Source of the DNA: Ancylostoma caninum
Lineage: Eukaryota; Nematoda; Chromadorea; Rhabditida; Ancylostomatidae
Direction: 5' to 3'
NCBI GenBank assembly: GCA_037903475.1
Contig: JBAJFG010000124.1
Coordinates: 1 to 64,000, forward strand
DNA: 64,000 bases
In this document: positions 10,518 to 30,000 of the stretch, piece by piece
Layout: each line of letters begins with the position of its first letter
Numbering within the stretch: position 1 is the first letter of the stretch
Program-made: the position numbers and the translations under genes
The notes under the pieces: model-generated
Seen by the model: the letters and a program-made list of their open reading frames with translations, nothing else
What the model was told of the DNA's origin: nothing
Database searches by the model: none

Positions 10518-13500
10518 ATGCCCGCCGACGCAATAACCGATCAGGATGCAAGAGGTATACCTATTTTCTAATTACTTTCAAATTTTGAACTGTTCTACTC
10601 TAAGTACTATTTAGTTCCAGAACCAGATCCGGAAAGAAACAACTCTGATGAGGGGGCACCATTTATTCCAAATTCCAGTGAAGAAAAAGCACCTAAGGTG
10701 AGTGCATTCAGCTATTCGGCAAATCCCGAAAGCGTACTGGGATGCATTATCGATAATTGTGGGGAAGTGGGCTTGTCTCTCATCCGGATTCACCTCATCT
10801 GCTATGTCGTCGTGTCCTGAATCGTTCGAAATTCAGGATGTTGGACACCTCGTTTATCTCATTGTGATGCTACATGGAGTTGGAACTCTAATGCCATGGA
10901 ACATGTTTATAACTATTGCTCCTGACGTGGGTTTACCCGTTCTCTTACTATTATTATTTTTTGCTTTTATCTTTTTACTACCTCTCATGCAGAGTGTTTG
11001 AAATTATTTGGTTTGGTCCAATTAATACTTTGAAGTTGACGAAACAGTTTCTGAAGGGAAAAGGGCTCCAGCAGATCCTTTTGCAACTGTATGTAAGGGC
11101 ATGGCATCTCAGCATGGCATCCATAGAAGACATTTCACTCATTCTCCTTCCGAAAATAATAGGTTTAGGTTTCGGTTTGGATTTGCACTGAAACCACGCC
11201 CCAAAGTATCAGCTAAATCACGTTCATCATTAGGTTTCATCTCTAACGATGAAAAACTTCTTGTATTCATGAAGCCTTCTGATTGGTCCACACTCTTGGT
11301 GGAACATTCTTGAAATTTCATGTTCTTTTTGCTAAACATTTATGTAGATCGATAGGAATTTGCAATTCTTACCCGCCTCAGCACATCCTGAAAATTTGGC
11401 AACTTATCCGAATCCAGCTGTGATTGGATTCATGAGAAGATTATTCGCTGTCCAATATGAATGACAGATTCTTTAATAGTTTTGTATTCCTTCATAAAAC
11501 TAGGCACAATGCCGCTCAGTCACCCTTGTATCACAGAACACTGCTTGTCTGGCTTGCCGCACCGCGCCACGTAGGCGATGCGGTAGACGAGCTGTGTGCA
11601 GTCGTTGTCGGGCGTTGTTGGTAATGATGTTTTGCTTATGCTATCACATAGAAAGCATTCCGGAATGGAGGCAGAGACACAAGGAAAATGCTGGAAAACA
11701 TCGCCCAACAACAACAGCGTCTTGCTGGCCTGCCGCGCCGCCTAGGCGTTGCGGAGCGGCTGACCAGACGGGCGGTATTCTGTGATGCAAGAATGATTGA
11801 CAGGCACTGCATCTAGCACTATTTTTTCTTCCCATATAAAATAAAGTGCTTTTGACCTACAATATAACTGGTTTTCTTTGCAGTACTACACTAACTACAA
11901 AATGAAGACTTTCGATGAGAATGGCACCGCGCATGCGACCGAATATTCAGCCAACTTCCTCAACTACCTAGCTATCGCCTCACAATTCCCCAACTTACTG
12001 CTCAACTTCATTAACATTTTTGTAACCGTCAAGTTAGTTTATAACTTTTTTTTCAGATTTCGGCAACTTTTAGCTGTACTTCTATATCTTTTTTCAGAGG
12101 CGACTTAACAAAAAGAATTTCACTTTCTCTGCTTGTCGTCGGTTCAATGATCATCTTTACGATGAGCTTTGTCTATGTTGACACATGGTCATGTGAGTAA
12201 TTGCTTGCAAAGTTTCTGATTTGCCTCTGCTTTGTGACAAATCATTGCCGACGTTATGGCAACGATGAATTCTTATTTCTAAGAATGCGTTGAATTCCGG
12301 GCTATTCTTTGGCACTGTGGAAAGTTGAAAATTTGGAAAATTGGAGCAACTGCCTTCAGGGATGGGCACGTTCTTCGCGATCACTCTCGCATCTATCGTG
12401 CTTCTGAACGGAGCGAATGGCATATACCAGAATAGGTGAGTACTTACAGGCTTTTCCTGGTATTTAGTCCGGCATCTTTTGAAAAATCATGTATTGTGCT
12501 AAGCTCAGGAAGCTTTTGACTAAGCAGAGTGGTAAAGCTGTTGTGTCCCAACGCGAAAGTATATGCTGTCATTAATCAGAATCCTGATGTATTTAGTTGG
12601 GTCCCATCGCGTTATTTTCCATGATTAGACGTTACTACTCCGATCCAAATATTTTTTTTTTGTAAACAAGACTGGCAGACATCGTTAAGATTATCCGGGG
12701 TAAGCCTGCTGACCAAACACGTAACCCTGGTAATCTCAGAGATGCATGCCGGCCCAAATTCTCACCGCTATTCGAAAGTTTTTGAAAGGAACAAGTTCTA
12801 ACTATCCTGACCCAACTCCTTTCAGTATCTTCGGCCTCGCTTCTGATTTTCCTTTCAAGTTCACCAATGCCGTTATCATTGGAAATAACCTTTGCGGAAC
12901 ATTTGTTACCATAGTCAGCATTATTACTACCCTAGGTAAGTTCTGTAGCTTTTTTCTTAACTTATTTTCATTGGGTTTCGTTTGTTCTTGTGTAGTCATA
13001 CGTAAAAATTCATTTTGCTATGCGTGTTCATATCAATCACGAATAGGTCCTGTCACGAAATCACTTTACCACAACTATTTCAGTATCTAACAATACTGCG
13101 AATGCAGCATTCGCTTACTTTGGTATCTCTCTGTTCACCCTTGCTGTTTGCTTCGCCTCATTTTTCCTACTGAAAAAGCAGGTACATAGTGTTTTCCAGA
13201 TTTTTTTTCTATAGTTACCGGACTTCCCCAGGCTCATTCTCATCTCTTCCAGAGATTTTACCAATATTACTCAAAGCGTGCAATGCAAGCGAGTGCAGCA
13301 GAGGGTGCCGAGAAGAGCAATGGGCCATCGGCTAAGGATTATATGGATGCTTTCAAACAGGTGGGTGAATATGGCAGCTGTGGCTCAATTCCTTCTAATA
13401 ATTTGTTGCTGAAGGGATGGCCTCAAATGGTCAATGTATATCTCGTATTCTTCGTGAGCTTATGCATATTCCCTGGAATTATGGTGGACGTACGTGATGA

Positions 13501-14934
13501 ACTCGTTGGACAGAAATACTCGTTCATTTTGCCCGGTGAGTGTAGCATTATCCAGGATCAGAGTTGTGGACAGTTGAGCTGATCATGACTTTCTACATTT
13601 TATGTGCAAATATAGTACCGGCCAGTCACTCTTGCACCACAGAACACGTCCCGGCTGGTCTAACGCACCGCACTACTTCCACGATGCGGCAGACCAGCTG
13701 GACGCTGTCGTTGTCAAGCGGTGTTTTCAAGGTTTCTTTGTGTTTCTGTTTTCATTCCGAGGTAGTTGGATAGAAACTTCAGCGAAACATCCATATCAAC
13801 AATACCCGACACTCCTGAGCACCCAATTGGTATGCCGCATCGCGTAGGTAGTGCGGTGCGGCAGACCAGACGGGAGGTATTTTGTGGTGCAAGGCTGTAC
13901 TGTAGTTGTTTCTTGGAAGAAAGTCTACGGAGATCCTTCCAGGATCTTCCGTTTTTTATGCATTTTTATATTATTCTACCATATTTTCATATCCTCCCAC
14001 TACTACGACTATCCAACTTTCCAGAGAGATTCTTCGTACCAATTACATGCTTCTTACTGTTCAACGTCTTTGCTTTTATCGGATCCATGCTAGCCGGTCG
14101 CTATCAATATGTAGGTCTTTTGTACACATAGTTCTAAGTTTTTTTTTTCTTCTTCAGTTTATCCTTCATTTCATTTCAATCCACATTTCTTCTGTTCAGC
14201 CTGGCCCAGAAAAACTCTGGATGGCCGTCTATCCACGTCTGTTGTTCATCCCATTCTTAGCGTTCTGCAACTATAGACCGCTCACGAGGTAGGAATCACT
14301 CTTGTTTACTCTTATACTATAGAATTATTAGTAATAGAAGAGATATTTCTGGCATTTAACTTGAGGAATCCTGCTTTTAGAAAATGGCCTGTTCTTTTCC
14401 CTAGCACATGGTTGTATGTATTCATGGGAATTATCATGAGCGTCTCCAGTGGATATCTCAGTGGTCTGGCAATGATGTACGCTCCGAGGTAACCAACAAT
14501 TTACATAGAAATATTTGAAAATATCCTATGGAATAGAAAGAACTTGAAATATTTCATATACTGGGTTTCACCGGGGAACAAATTTGTGAAGATATTAGAG
14601 AAAGAGAGAACGCGAGAAATAGTGCCGGATTCGGAGAGGCAGCCGAGAAACGCAGATCTTAGGCACAAATACTCAACTATTGTCGTTTCTGATACGGACA
14701 ATAAAATGCGAAGTAAAGTGACTTACATAGTGAAAATTCCTTCCCTTTGCAGAATCGTGGAACCCTCAAAGGGTCGCATTGCCAGTATGATGGCTGGATT
14801 CTTCCTGATATTCGGTTAGTCGTACTTTTACTACTACTAAAAACATAAGTACCATTTCGTTTAATCCTTCCATTTCAGGTATTGTTAGCGGTTTAGCTTT
14901 CACCATTGTTGTGTCGGCGTTCATAGAGCATTAA
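10518..14934 (+). CDS. Equilibrative nucleoside transporter (ENT, SLC29 family)
   Basis: Fifteen exons, all in phase: 10518-10554, 10615-10697, 10837-10926, 11884-12032, 12098-12192, 12360-12435, 12826-12935, 13084-13181, 13253-13360, 13415-13535, 14025-14110, 14200-14288, 14381-14488, 14753-14814, 14879-14934. They give 455 residues, the normal ENT length. An acidic 40-residue cytosolic tail precedes TM1, which carries the family signature LMPWNMF (58-64). Further marks are WMGTFF, NGIYQNS, the central cytosolic loop after LLKKQ (SKRAMQASAAEGAEKS), ERFFVPITCFLLFNVF, PRLLFIPF and the C-terminal MMYAPR...GIVSGL helices. ENT proteins facilitate nucleoside/nucleobase passage, usually at the plasma membrane. 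The closest relatives I would expect are C. elegans ent-1/ent-2; I cannot tell which one is orthologous. A TTTTAG acceptor lies about 20 bases before the ATG. Introns 3 and 10 carry MITE copies. Confidence 0.95.
11524..11791. mobile_element. MITE copy A (ENT intron 3)
   Basis: About 268 bp with terminal inverted repeats of about 45 bp: the start reads CTTGTATCACAGAACACTG and the end is the inverse of CTTGCATCACAGAATACCG. Inner GCGTTGTTGG / CCAACAACAACAG arms also fold back. No ORF for a transposase. Same family as the copy at 13631-13893. Target-site duplication not clear by eye. Confidence 0.75.
13631..13893. mobile_element. MITE copy B (ENT intron 10)
   Basis: About 263 bp beginning CTTGCACCACAGAACACGTC and ending with the inverse (TATTTTGTGGTGCAAG). 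The inner TIR blocks CTGGTCT-CGCACCGCACTAC and GTAGTGCGGTGCGGCAGACCAG match each other over about 45 bp. It is a non-autonomous DNA element of the same family as copy A, 2 kb upstream in the same gene. The small ORFs in this stretch are not genes. Confidence 0.8.
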
Positions 14935-17298
14935 CAGTGAGATCGTTTTCGTATGAAATTTCCTAGATAATCTTTGTAGTTTTTTCTAGATTGTTCTCGT
15001 TTCCTATTGATGGTGCCTTTGCCACTGTTGTTATTCTCGATGTGCCTATAACTGTTGTTATTGTGGTTGATCTATCTGTAACATGACGGTTGAAGTCACT
15101 ATGGTGACACGACTTAATTCTTCATGAAAGACACTCATTCTTTATTCTTTTATATTCGTTTGATCCTCGATATGTTTTCCATGTTTCTTGCTAGGGATTC
15201 CTCGATTTCGCTAGGGAAGCGATTGAAAGCGCCACTTCCGCATCCTAAATGGCGCAATGTAGTCCGTTTCAGACGTGAAGCTAGCCGCATTTCCGTGCGC
15301 AATCTTGCGACTGACTCCGCCTCCATCTGCGCATGCTTGTTAGGCTCTAATCACGGCTGAAACCGAGTGCACAATATGTTTTTCCTTTCAACTAACCAGG
15401 CTCATAATTCTCTCATAAGGAGATGTTTACCGTTGTACCACTGTGCTGTCTTGTATCCTTTTTTCTGTGCTATTTGTTGTTGTCTTAGTCTTAGTACCTC
15501 ATCGGTCAACCCTGCCGTTTCCTGCCTCATACAGCTGTTAAAACTGTTCGTCACGAAGAGTGAAATCGAGGTAGAAATGGAGATTGAGTTAAGTTCCTAT
15601 TGTCATGTTGTTCAAGTGTGAAGTCGAATGAACTTTCGAACGATTTGATGTTTGCACCACGCAGAACACTATTTCAGGTTCAGTGTATTTCACCTAGAAC
15701 GATAGTTGGCAAGAAGGTAGAGAAAAAAGGTAAGCGAAAGAGTGTGCAGCGATTGGAGAAGGTCATGAGAAAGGCAGAAAACCTACGAAATATTCAACTG
15801 TCGTCGTATTTGAAACGGGTTATAAAGGGACTATGCCTAGGGTAATGATTGGGTAGCCGCGCAAACTTCCAACCTTTGCCCTCTCACTCTCCGAGTGTTG
15901 CACGCTTCCTCGCCTTCTTCTTGTACATCTAATATCTCTCCAACCATCGCGGTAAGTGAAACGGGCCATTTCTGATCTTTTAACTGTTTGCTGATGTTTG
16001 TTTGTTCAATAGCAATCGTCAGATCCCCATACCACCCTGCTGATCCATATATTAGTAATATTCTACAAGAATTCCTATGGCAGAATCATAACCAACATCC
16101 CCTAGTTGTTGCTCAGTACAATGGAACCCAGAGACACCCCAGTCGTTGTCCAACACCTCTCGCACATAAACCTGTGACAGCTAATGTGAGAACATGCTTT
16201 TATTGCTTTGATCTGGCCAAAAAGCTATTCAGAATCCTTCGCGTTGATTGTACATTTTAAAGAATTGAGGAAAAGGGCATGTTTTATGTCAGATGTTTTA
16301 ACTGACAGAATGCACACTAATAGATCGATGCTCAGCGACATTAGAGAATAACCTTCGAAGGAAGTAAACCACCAGAATTATGTACATTGTTCGACACAAG
16401 GATCCCCAATTCAAATGGGAAATCAGGAAATCTACTAAGAAGGATAACTACAACATGAACCAGTCGCGTTTGAAATCAGTGGTCAATAGTTCATTAATTT
16501 CGTGACAAATATGCTCTAATCCTTAAAAATATGATATCGAATAATCCAATCTCATTCCTCAAAGTTTTAAGTCTCAGGAAGGAACCCATAGTAGACTGCG
16601 TCAATTTCTTTAGCAGACATTGCCTCAAATGGTTGCAGCTGGAAAGCAAACCTCCCAAAAAAGCGAAGGAATCACAAGCACTCTCGATATGAATATATAG
16701 AAACAATCTTTATATATGTATATATAGATAAAACCTTCAATAATTTAAGGAAAAGAAGCATATCACATCGTAAAAGATCTAACAGTTATTAAAAAGGTGA
16801 GATTTTGAAGGGGTAACATCACTGGTTTTGAAGGAAATGGCCAAAATTTCAGGTTAAAACCTTCCAAAATTTTGGATACAACTTGCTAAGACAGCAGTGT
16901 TCAGATAGATAGAGTCCTACTTTGAAGAAGAAATTTGATGCGAGATAAATTCACATGCTCACAACCATTATGCCAAGGCGAGAACATATGCACAAACATT
17001 AGCATCTGAAAACACGACAATTTTCGAAGCCTCATCGTTCAAATAATGGCCTAGAGGACAGAAAAAGCGCACTATCTACAGATATTCATTCGTACAGTGC
17101 CAGGAGGGGATGATGATGGTGAAAAATAGGTGATAGTGTGTGATAGAGAGCACAAAATCAAGTATGCTAAATATTAGACACTCATACAAGTACTCATACA
17201 CACCACATACATTTCTGTGAATGTGAGAAGAAACAACTGGAACCGAAAACAGAACGAATACATAAGTCACCTCACCGAATGCGTACATCGTCACGTTA
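14935..17298. other. Convergent spacer between ENT and rab-14, with possible orphan exon
   Basis: 2.4 kb between two convergent 3' ends. At 15703-15840 is a short open stretch (KSVQRLEKVMRKAENLR) whose DNA is loosely repeated at 17515-17650 inside rab-14 intron 5, so it is probably a dispersed repeat. At about 16012-16186 an open plus-strand segment follows an AATAG acceptor and ends AAT before GTGAGA (RSPYHPADPYISNILQEF, then HPLVVAQYNGTQRHPSR). It looks protein-like but has no partner exon. An AT-rich TATATATGTATATATAGATA run is near 16711. Confidence 0.4.
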
Positions 17299-24076
<6,778 letters not shown>

Positions 24077-27000
24077 ATGCTAAGCCGGTTGTCTCGACGG
24101 GCTTTCTTTCGATCAATATCGACGTCAAAATTCCACAGAAAAGATCTCCGTGTAAGTTTTTCCGTTTTCTTTTTCTTCAGCACAATCACCAGCTCATCTG
24201 CACATTTCTGACTACCTTCTGAAGTAGTGGTTTCAGAGCATTACCCGAGTACCACTATGCACTCCACTGGAAGGAGAATTCGCTGTGAAATCGAAGGATA
24301 TAGCATATGTACCGTTTGATACAAAGTTGACAGAATTGAAATCGAAAATACGGGTCGCGTCAGAACCATTTTATGGGGAGTACTGTACGATTGGAGGTGA
24401 GTGTCGATTTTTTTGACCCAGCCAGTACCAGTGATTGTAACAGACTATTCACTACTAGCATACCTTCTGATGCAGCTTATCTTTCCTGTTTGATCAATCT
24501 ACAAATAGTCTCATTCAGTTCTTAGAAATGCTGTAGATTTTGAGTTTCTTCCTATCGTTCCCTTGGGAGCTACTGCCTCTACCGCGTGTTTCAGTGGCCA
24601 TTGAAAGTGGCAGTCGTTTCGAGGCTGGTTATCCTCTTGGTACATCTCATATTGTGGAGAAACTAGCTTTTGGTGTGAGTTTTGTTATTTTTCAAAGGTT
24701 TCCTATCCAGGGATATGTTCTGCCATTCATTTCTCGTGTCCTCCTTACTTGTTCAAATAAAAATATATAGCATTTAACCAGAGCATAACCATCTGAGTTG
24801 AAACCAACGTTAGGGCTTGATCATAAGGATGTGCTCATACTCAAAGATGACCTTTGCATTATGAGAAAATGTCATAAACACATTTTTCGCAACTTTATTG
24901 CTCATAATCTTTTATTTTCTCCACTTCCCGCCACGGAAACTTGTTACCTCTTCATTCTTGAATTTTCTTCCACTCTCGATGTTTTTAGGCCACATCCCGA
25001 CATTCCAGCAGAGATGAAATATATGCAGTACTCCAGGAGAACGGTGGCCTGATAGATTGTCAGAGTACTAGGGTAGGTTGTTTGATCGAGTATGTTGCTG
25101 TCCCTGTTTGGAATCAAATTTTGTATTGAAGGACACTTTCATCTATGCAGCAAGTTGCCATATATCTGGTCTTGATGCGGTTATGGAAATCCTTGCAAAT
25201 GCGATATGGAGGGCGAAAAATACTCCGGAAGAGGTACGTTGTGTCTGTTGATGTTGGAAGAAGCTATTTGTAGGAATGATTTTAGATGGAAGAAGCTAAG
25301 ATGATTGTACAGTACGAAAACGACGATATGCCAAGGAAAATTGAAAGCACGGAACCACTGCTGACCGATTGGCTGCACAAGGTAAGTGTCCTTATGCGTT
25401 TTAGTATCTTATTTGCAAAAATTATAGGCTACGTCTGCGTAAAATTGCAGTTTTCTTTGCCTACAATATCATAGTTTTTTGGACATGTCCACGCCTTGTT
25501 TGTTTTTTTTTTTTCGCTTTTAGGCCGCCTTTCGTGACAATACGCTAGGATTTTCGAAGTACACATCTGAAAAGGCTTTGTCGAGTATAACTCAACAGCA
25601 CGTAAACTCTTATATCAGCCAGTATCATGCTCCTGAAAGACTAGTGGTTGCAGGTGCGTGATTTTGACCATATCCATATGTACCTATTTCTGTGATATTC
25701 GAAGTGTTGCTTTTTTAGGAGTTGGTGTAGACCACAATGAGCTCGTCGCTGCTGTGGAACGGTATTTCACCCCAGGAACGGCTGCTTGGGAAAAGAATCC
25801 AGAGATTCTGCTGCCGAAACTGCCTCAAGTGGATCGTTCTGTTGCGCAGTATACCGGTGGAGAAGTTAGGGTAAGTCGAGGTGTGAAGCCGTGTTGGCGT
25901 CGCCTTTTTACTGAAAAAATGAGAGCAAATAAGAATATCACTTTCATATGCTCTTTTCCTTTGTCATCCACTCTTTGCAAAACTTTTACTTCAAGAAAAC
26001 AAGAAAACTGTCAAGATCTCGTTCTCGTCAAGAGCAATTTTCAGCGAAATCGCTTTACGGTTAGGCTTTTCATTAGAAAGCTGATGTTTGCTTTTTTGCA
26101 TAGGTTCTAGAATTAGGAATAGATCCTTGTTATCTAACTCTTCATTCACATTCATTGTCATGCGTTCCGTTTTCATTCTGTTCTTCCATTCATTTCCCAT
26201 TCATTTCTGCAATCATCTCCACCTCTAACGTCCTCTATTCCTTCTATCTTGTTTTTTCACAACATGTGGTGCTGAAAGAAGGCATCATCTGGTGTTAACG
26301 TGGAAGTCATTGTTGGAGATTAGAAAAAAGAGGGGAAGAAGTACGAATGACTTGTTTGAGTGAACATGATGCTCGTTAATTCCGCCAGAAATCAAGAATT
26401 GCCCCGTTCTGTAGTTGAATTCACACTAAGTCGAAAAGGGGCACTGGAATTCTGAAGTCAATGATTATCTGAAGTATCATGAAAAGTGAAGTATTATTTG
26501 GTCTGGAACATACCCTGGTTTCCTCATCCTGAAAGATTTACTCTCCATCTCTACAAAAATCTATTTCTGAACTGTATCATGCATCTAGCCGGGCATATTA
26601 GCCCAGCCAGTGCTACCTTTTCCTAACCTCAGCTCGCAGAATAGATAACGATTATGTTAATCTGGCGTTGATGTTCCCCGATGAAGTAAATTAATGCCTA
26701 AATAACTAGAAAGAAGGGATATATAGGTGATCGAGGTGATTACTGGTAACTTATCCATTATGGAGAAAGCTTATGCTATTTTCCTTGTATCCGGAATAAA
26801 ACCATTTGCTAGTGGTTTTCATGTGATTTCTTTCTCACTCAGTAGGTTATCTTAAGGCATCCAGGCCTTAAAGTTTCGGTTGATTCGAGTGAAAGTCAAT
26901 TATCCGTTTGAAAGTCAGAAATTTGAGTATTGTGGGAATTCAATGATTCTGTAAGGTTCGAAAACTCGAGGGTTAGCGATTATCCCAAGCCCGAGAAATA

Positions 27001-30000
27001 CCCTCGAATATAAGACTATATGGCATCCTTATTTCTATGTATTTATGCTTTGGTCCCTAGTATCATCATTGACTCTTGGATATGCTGGGCTGTCTAGAGG
27101 ATCATGTTGTGAAATTACCGGTTGACATCACCGGCTTCGGTATTAGCTTCTTATCCAACGCAGTCAAAGTGGATTAGCCGTAAAAGTGAATTTTTCGTAA
27201 TTTTCTCAAGAGCATCGGTCTCTGTTATGGTTAGCAGTGAGCACTCTCATAGCTAAAGTACTTTACAGCTCAACTCGCGATGCTTCCAGTATTATTTTAC
27301 CGACTTCATTTTTTTCGGTTAGAATTACGCTGGAACAAAAACTATATAGGTGTCTCTAAGTATTTTTTATGGATTGGAAAATGCTCCGTTATTCGCAGGA
27401 TCTAAAAAAGAAGTGGGAGTTGCGTGAAATCCACAAGTTCATATCTAGGATAATTTATTTCTTTATAGTTTATAGTGTTTATAGTTTATGGTGCGAAATT
27501 CAGAATAGAGGGATATAAAAGCAGCTCAGTGATTTGAGTTTATTTGAAAGCAGTTGATTTTGATTAATGCACCTCGCAATGAGCATAATACCATGCGTGA
27601 AATTTTCCTTGAAAATCTGAGTAAGTAGATGATTTGAGTAAGAGTAATTTTCCATAGAACAGCTACGTACTTCTGCCGAACAAAAATAAAAGACAAGATT
27701 TTTTTCTGGCCAGTTTTCAAGGTTCGAAAGTGTTCAACTATTCATTTCCGAGCACTTGAGATTACAGCGAAAATATTTCTTCTAAAAAACATCAATTACA
27801 TGCATAAAATCGGCTGGAAAGAAAAGTATACTAGGTTGAAATGGCCATTCGTAATGCTATGGATTCTGCGTAGTCACTTTCCAACGCTGATCTCGATTCC
27901 ATTCTCCGATTTTCTTGTCTGCTTCTCCATAATGAGTCACAACTGTTTCTTCCTAGACTGATATAGAGTACAGAGCTCATGTACATATCCTGATTTCCTG
28001 ATTAGGCAGGTGTATCGTCGGTACATTAGCAAGGTTGTGGTTCTCGGGAGAAACAGTGGCTTCATGGCCCCGAAACAGCTATCGCGCATTGTTTTTGACT
28101 CGTACTTGTATTCATTATGTTAAATATGTGCTAAAAGAAGTAGGTGTGACTCATTATAGAGAGGCCCTCAGGAAAAGTTTGTGCAACAAATTCGAGATGA
28201 GCGTTGAAAACTGCATGTGGTAGTACACATCGCATGACAAATTACTACTTCGACCGTATTCGACGAAGTTTAGTATCTCTGCCTCCTATCTACCTTTCTG
28301 GGCTGCCCCTTCGAGTGCCACACACCTTCCGATGTTCATTTTTATTTCTACTATCTTTGTAACTATGTTCCTGAATGGAGCGGACCTCAAAAATACTACA
28401 GTAATTGTGGATAGATTAGAGAAATACCTAAAAGGGAGTAAAACTGAGTCACATGTTATTTCTCAGTGAAAATTTACACTTTATAGAAATAGAAATCATC
28501 AAGTTTAGAATTCTATAACTTTTTCTAGTTGTTTGGCCTATTCAGTAATCAGTTTTGGCCTATGAACTGCCACGGATTATGCAAGGAGTTCATTGCAAGT
28601 TCTTTTTAGGAGCACGTAATTTTTTGTTGATATTCTGGAGGTGAAAGAATCTAAAAGAAAGGCCACCCTTGCATGCCCGCATTCATTGTGTTCTTGTGTG
28701 ATTCTATCCCCTAGAGACGTGTGATGCTTTGGATGCTATTGTATCAGGAAATATTGAGTCTGTCAGTGGTGACGTTCGTCTAGTAATTGCTCGTGTCCAC
28801 TAAGGGCGAATTTCGCAAACATCCGATTAGTGGAAATAGGAATCCCATAGGTGGTTAGCGAAAACATGTAGTTCTATACTTATTATTACGTGGAAGTCAC
28901 TGAAGCATCAGTGCACATAATAAAATGCATACGAGAAACTGTACGAGGCTGCAAGGTACATAAATTGCCGTGGAAGTAGGGTTTTCCAGAACTTCCAAGG
29001 AAACGTAGGTCTTCAAAGAATTTCCGTAGCTTTCCAATACTGGTACGTGGGAGTTATGACTCATCCTGTCAAATATATACCAGTATTTCCACTTTTTTTG
29101 TTTGAAAGGAACTCTATGGCGAAAATTCAGTGGTCACAAAAGTCGAAGTAAATAATTTTTTTGACTCCTATCAAGTATGTAACTTTCTATAAAACAAGAG
29201 GTCCATGAAATATTGAATTTTTCTAGGATTTCGCACTTACATTTGTGTTGTATTCGATTTCGCGATAGTTCTTTCATTAGTGCTTGAAGCTGTTTTTCTT
29301 GGGCTAGTCTTCACTGTTTTGGTTTTCTTATTGGGGGAAAGTTTTTTTGCTTCTAAATTAAATTTGTCGGTTGGAAAATCGGATAGACACGGTCGCTTCC
29401 ATATGTTGCTACTTTTAACGGTGGCATTACGAAAATTCATCCTTCATATTGACAAATATTGAACGTTTCACCGAGCACTCTGCTATGTTCGACTACGAGT
29501 AGCGAACTTTGCGGATTAAATTAGATTTAGTGCATTTTCCTGCTCATTATTGGAAATCCTCTTATGTTTTTGTTGTAGTTTCAAGCTATCAATCCATCAA
29601 AATCGGTTACTCACTTTCATTACATTACTCTCTGAAAATTGTGATAGTCGTGAGCTGCATGAAGTTGCCCATGAAAATATGGGCAATTTTTACGAATTCA
29701 CACATGAAAATTGGGTACTTTCTGTTGAAGGTAACTTTTTTGGTGGATATTTATTGAAGGTAACTTCTTTTTGGTGGGGGGGGGGGGGAATATGATTACG
29801 AGTGGTATGGGAAAATTAGGCGCTGCTCACTTCTCAGCTTGTAATCTCTTTTAATCGTTATGGTTGGCTCAAACTAAGGGGAATTCCTGCCAGGGAGAAT
29901 ATTTTGGCGAGTCTTACAGTACCACTGGAGGAAAAAAAATCAAAGAAAAACACTGTGGAAATAGTCTTCGTGGTTTTTTCTTTTATGTTGACAACATTTC

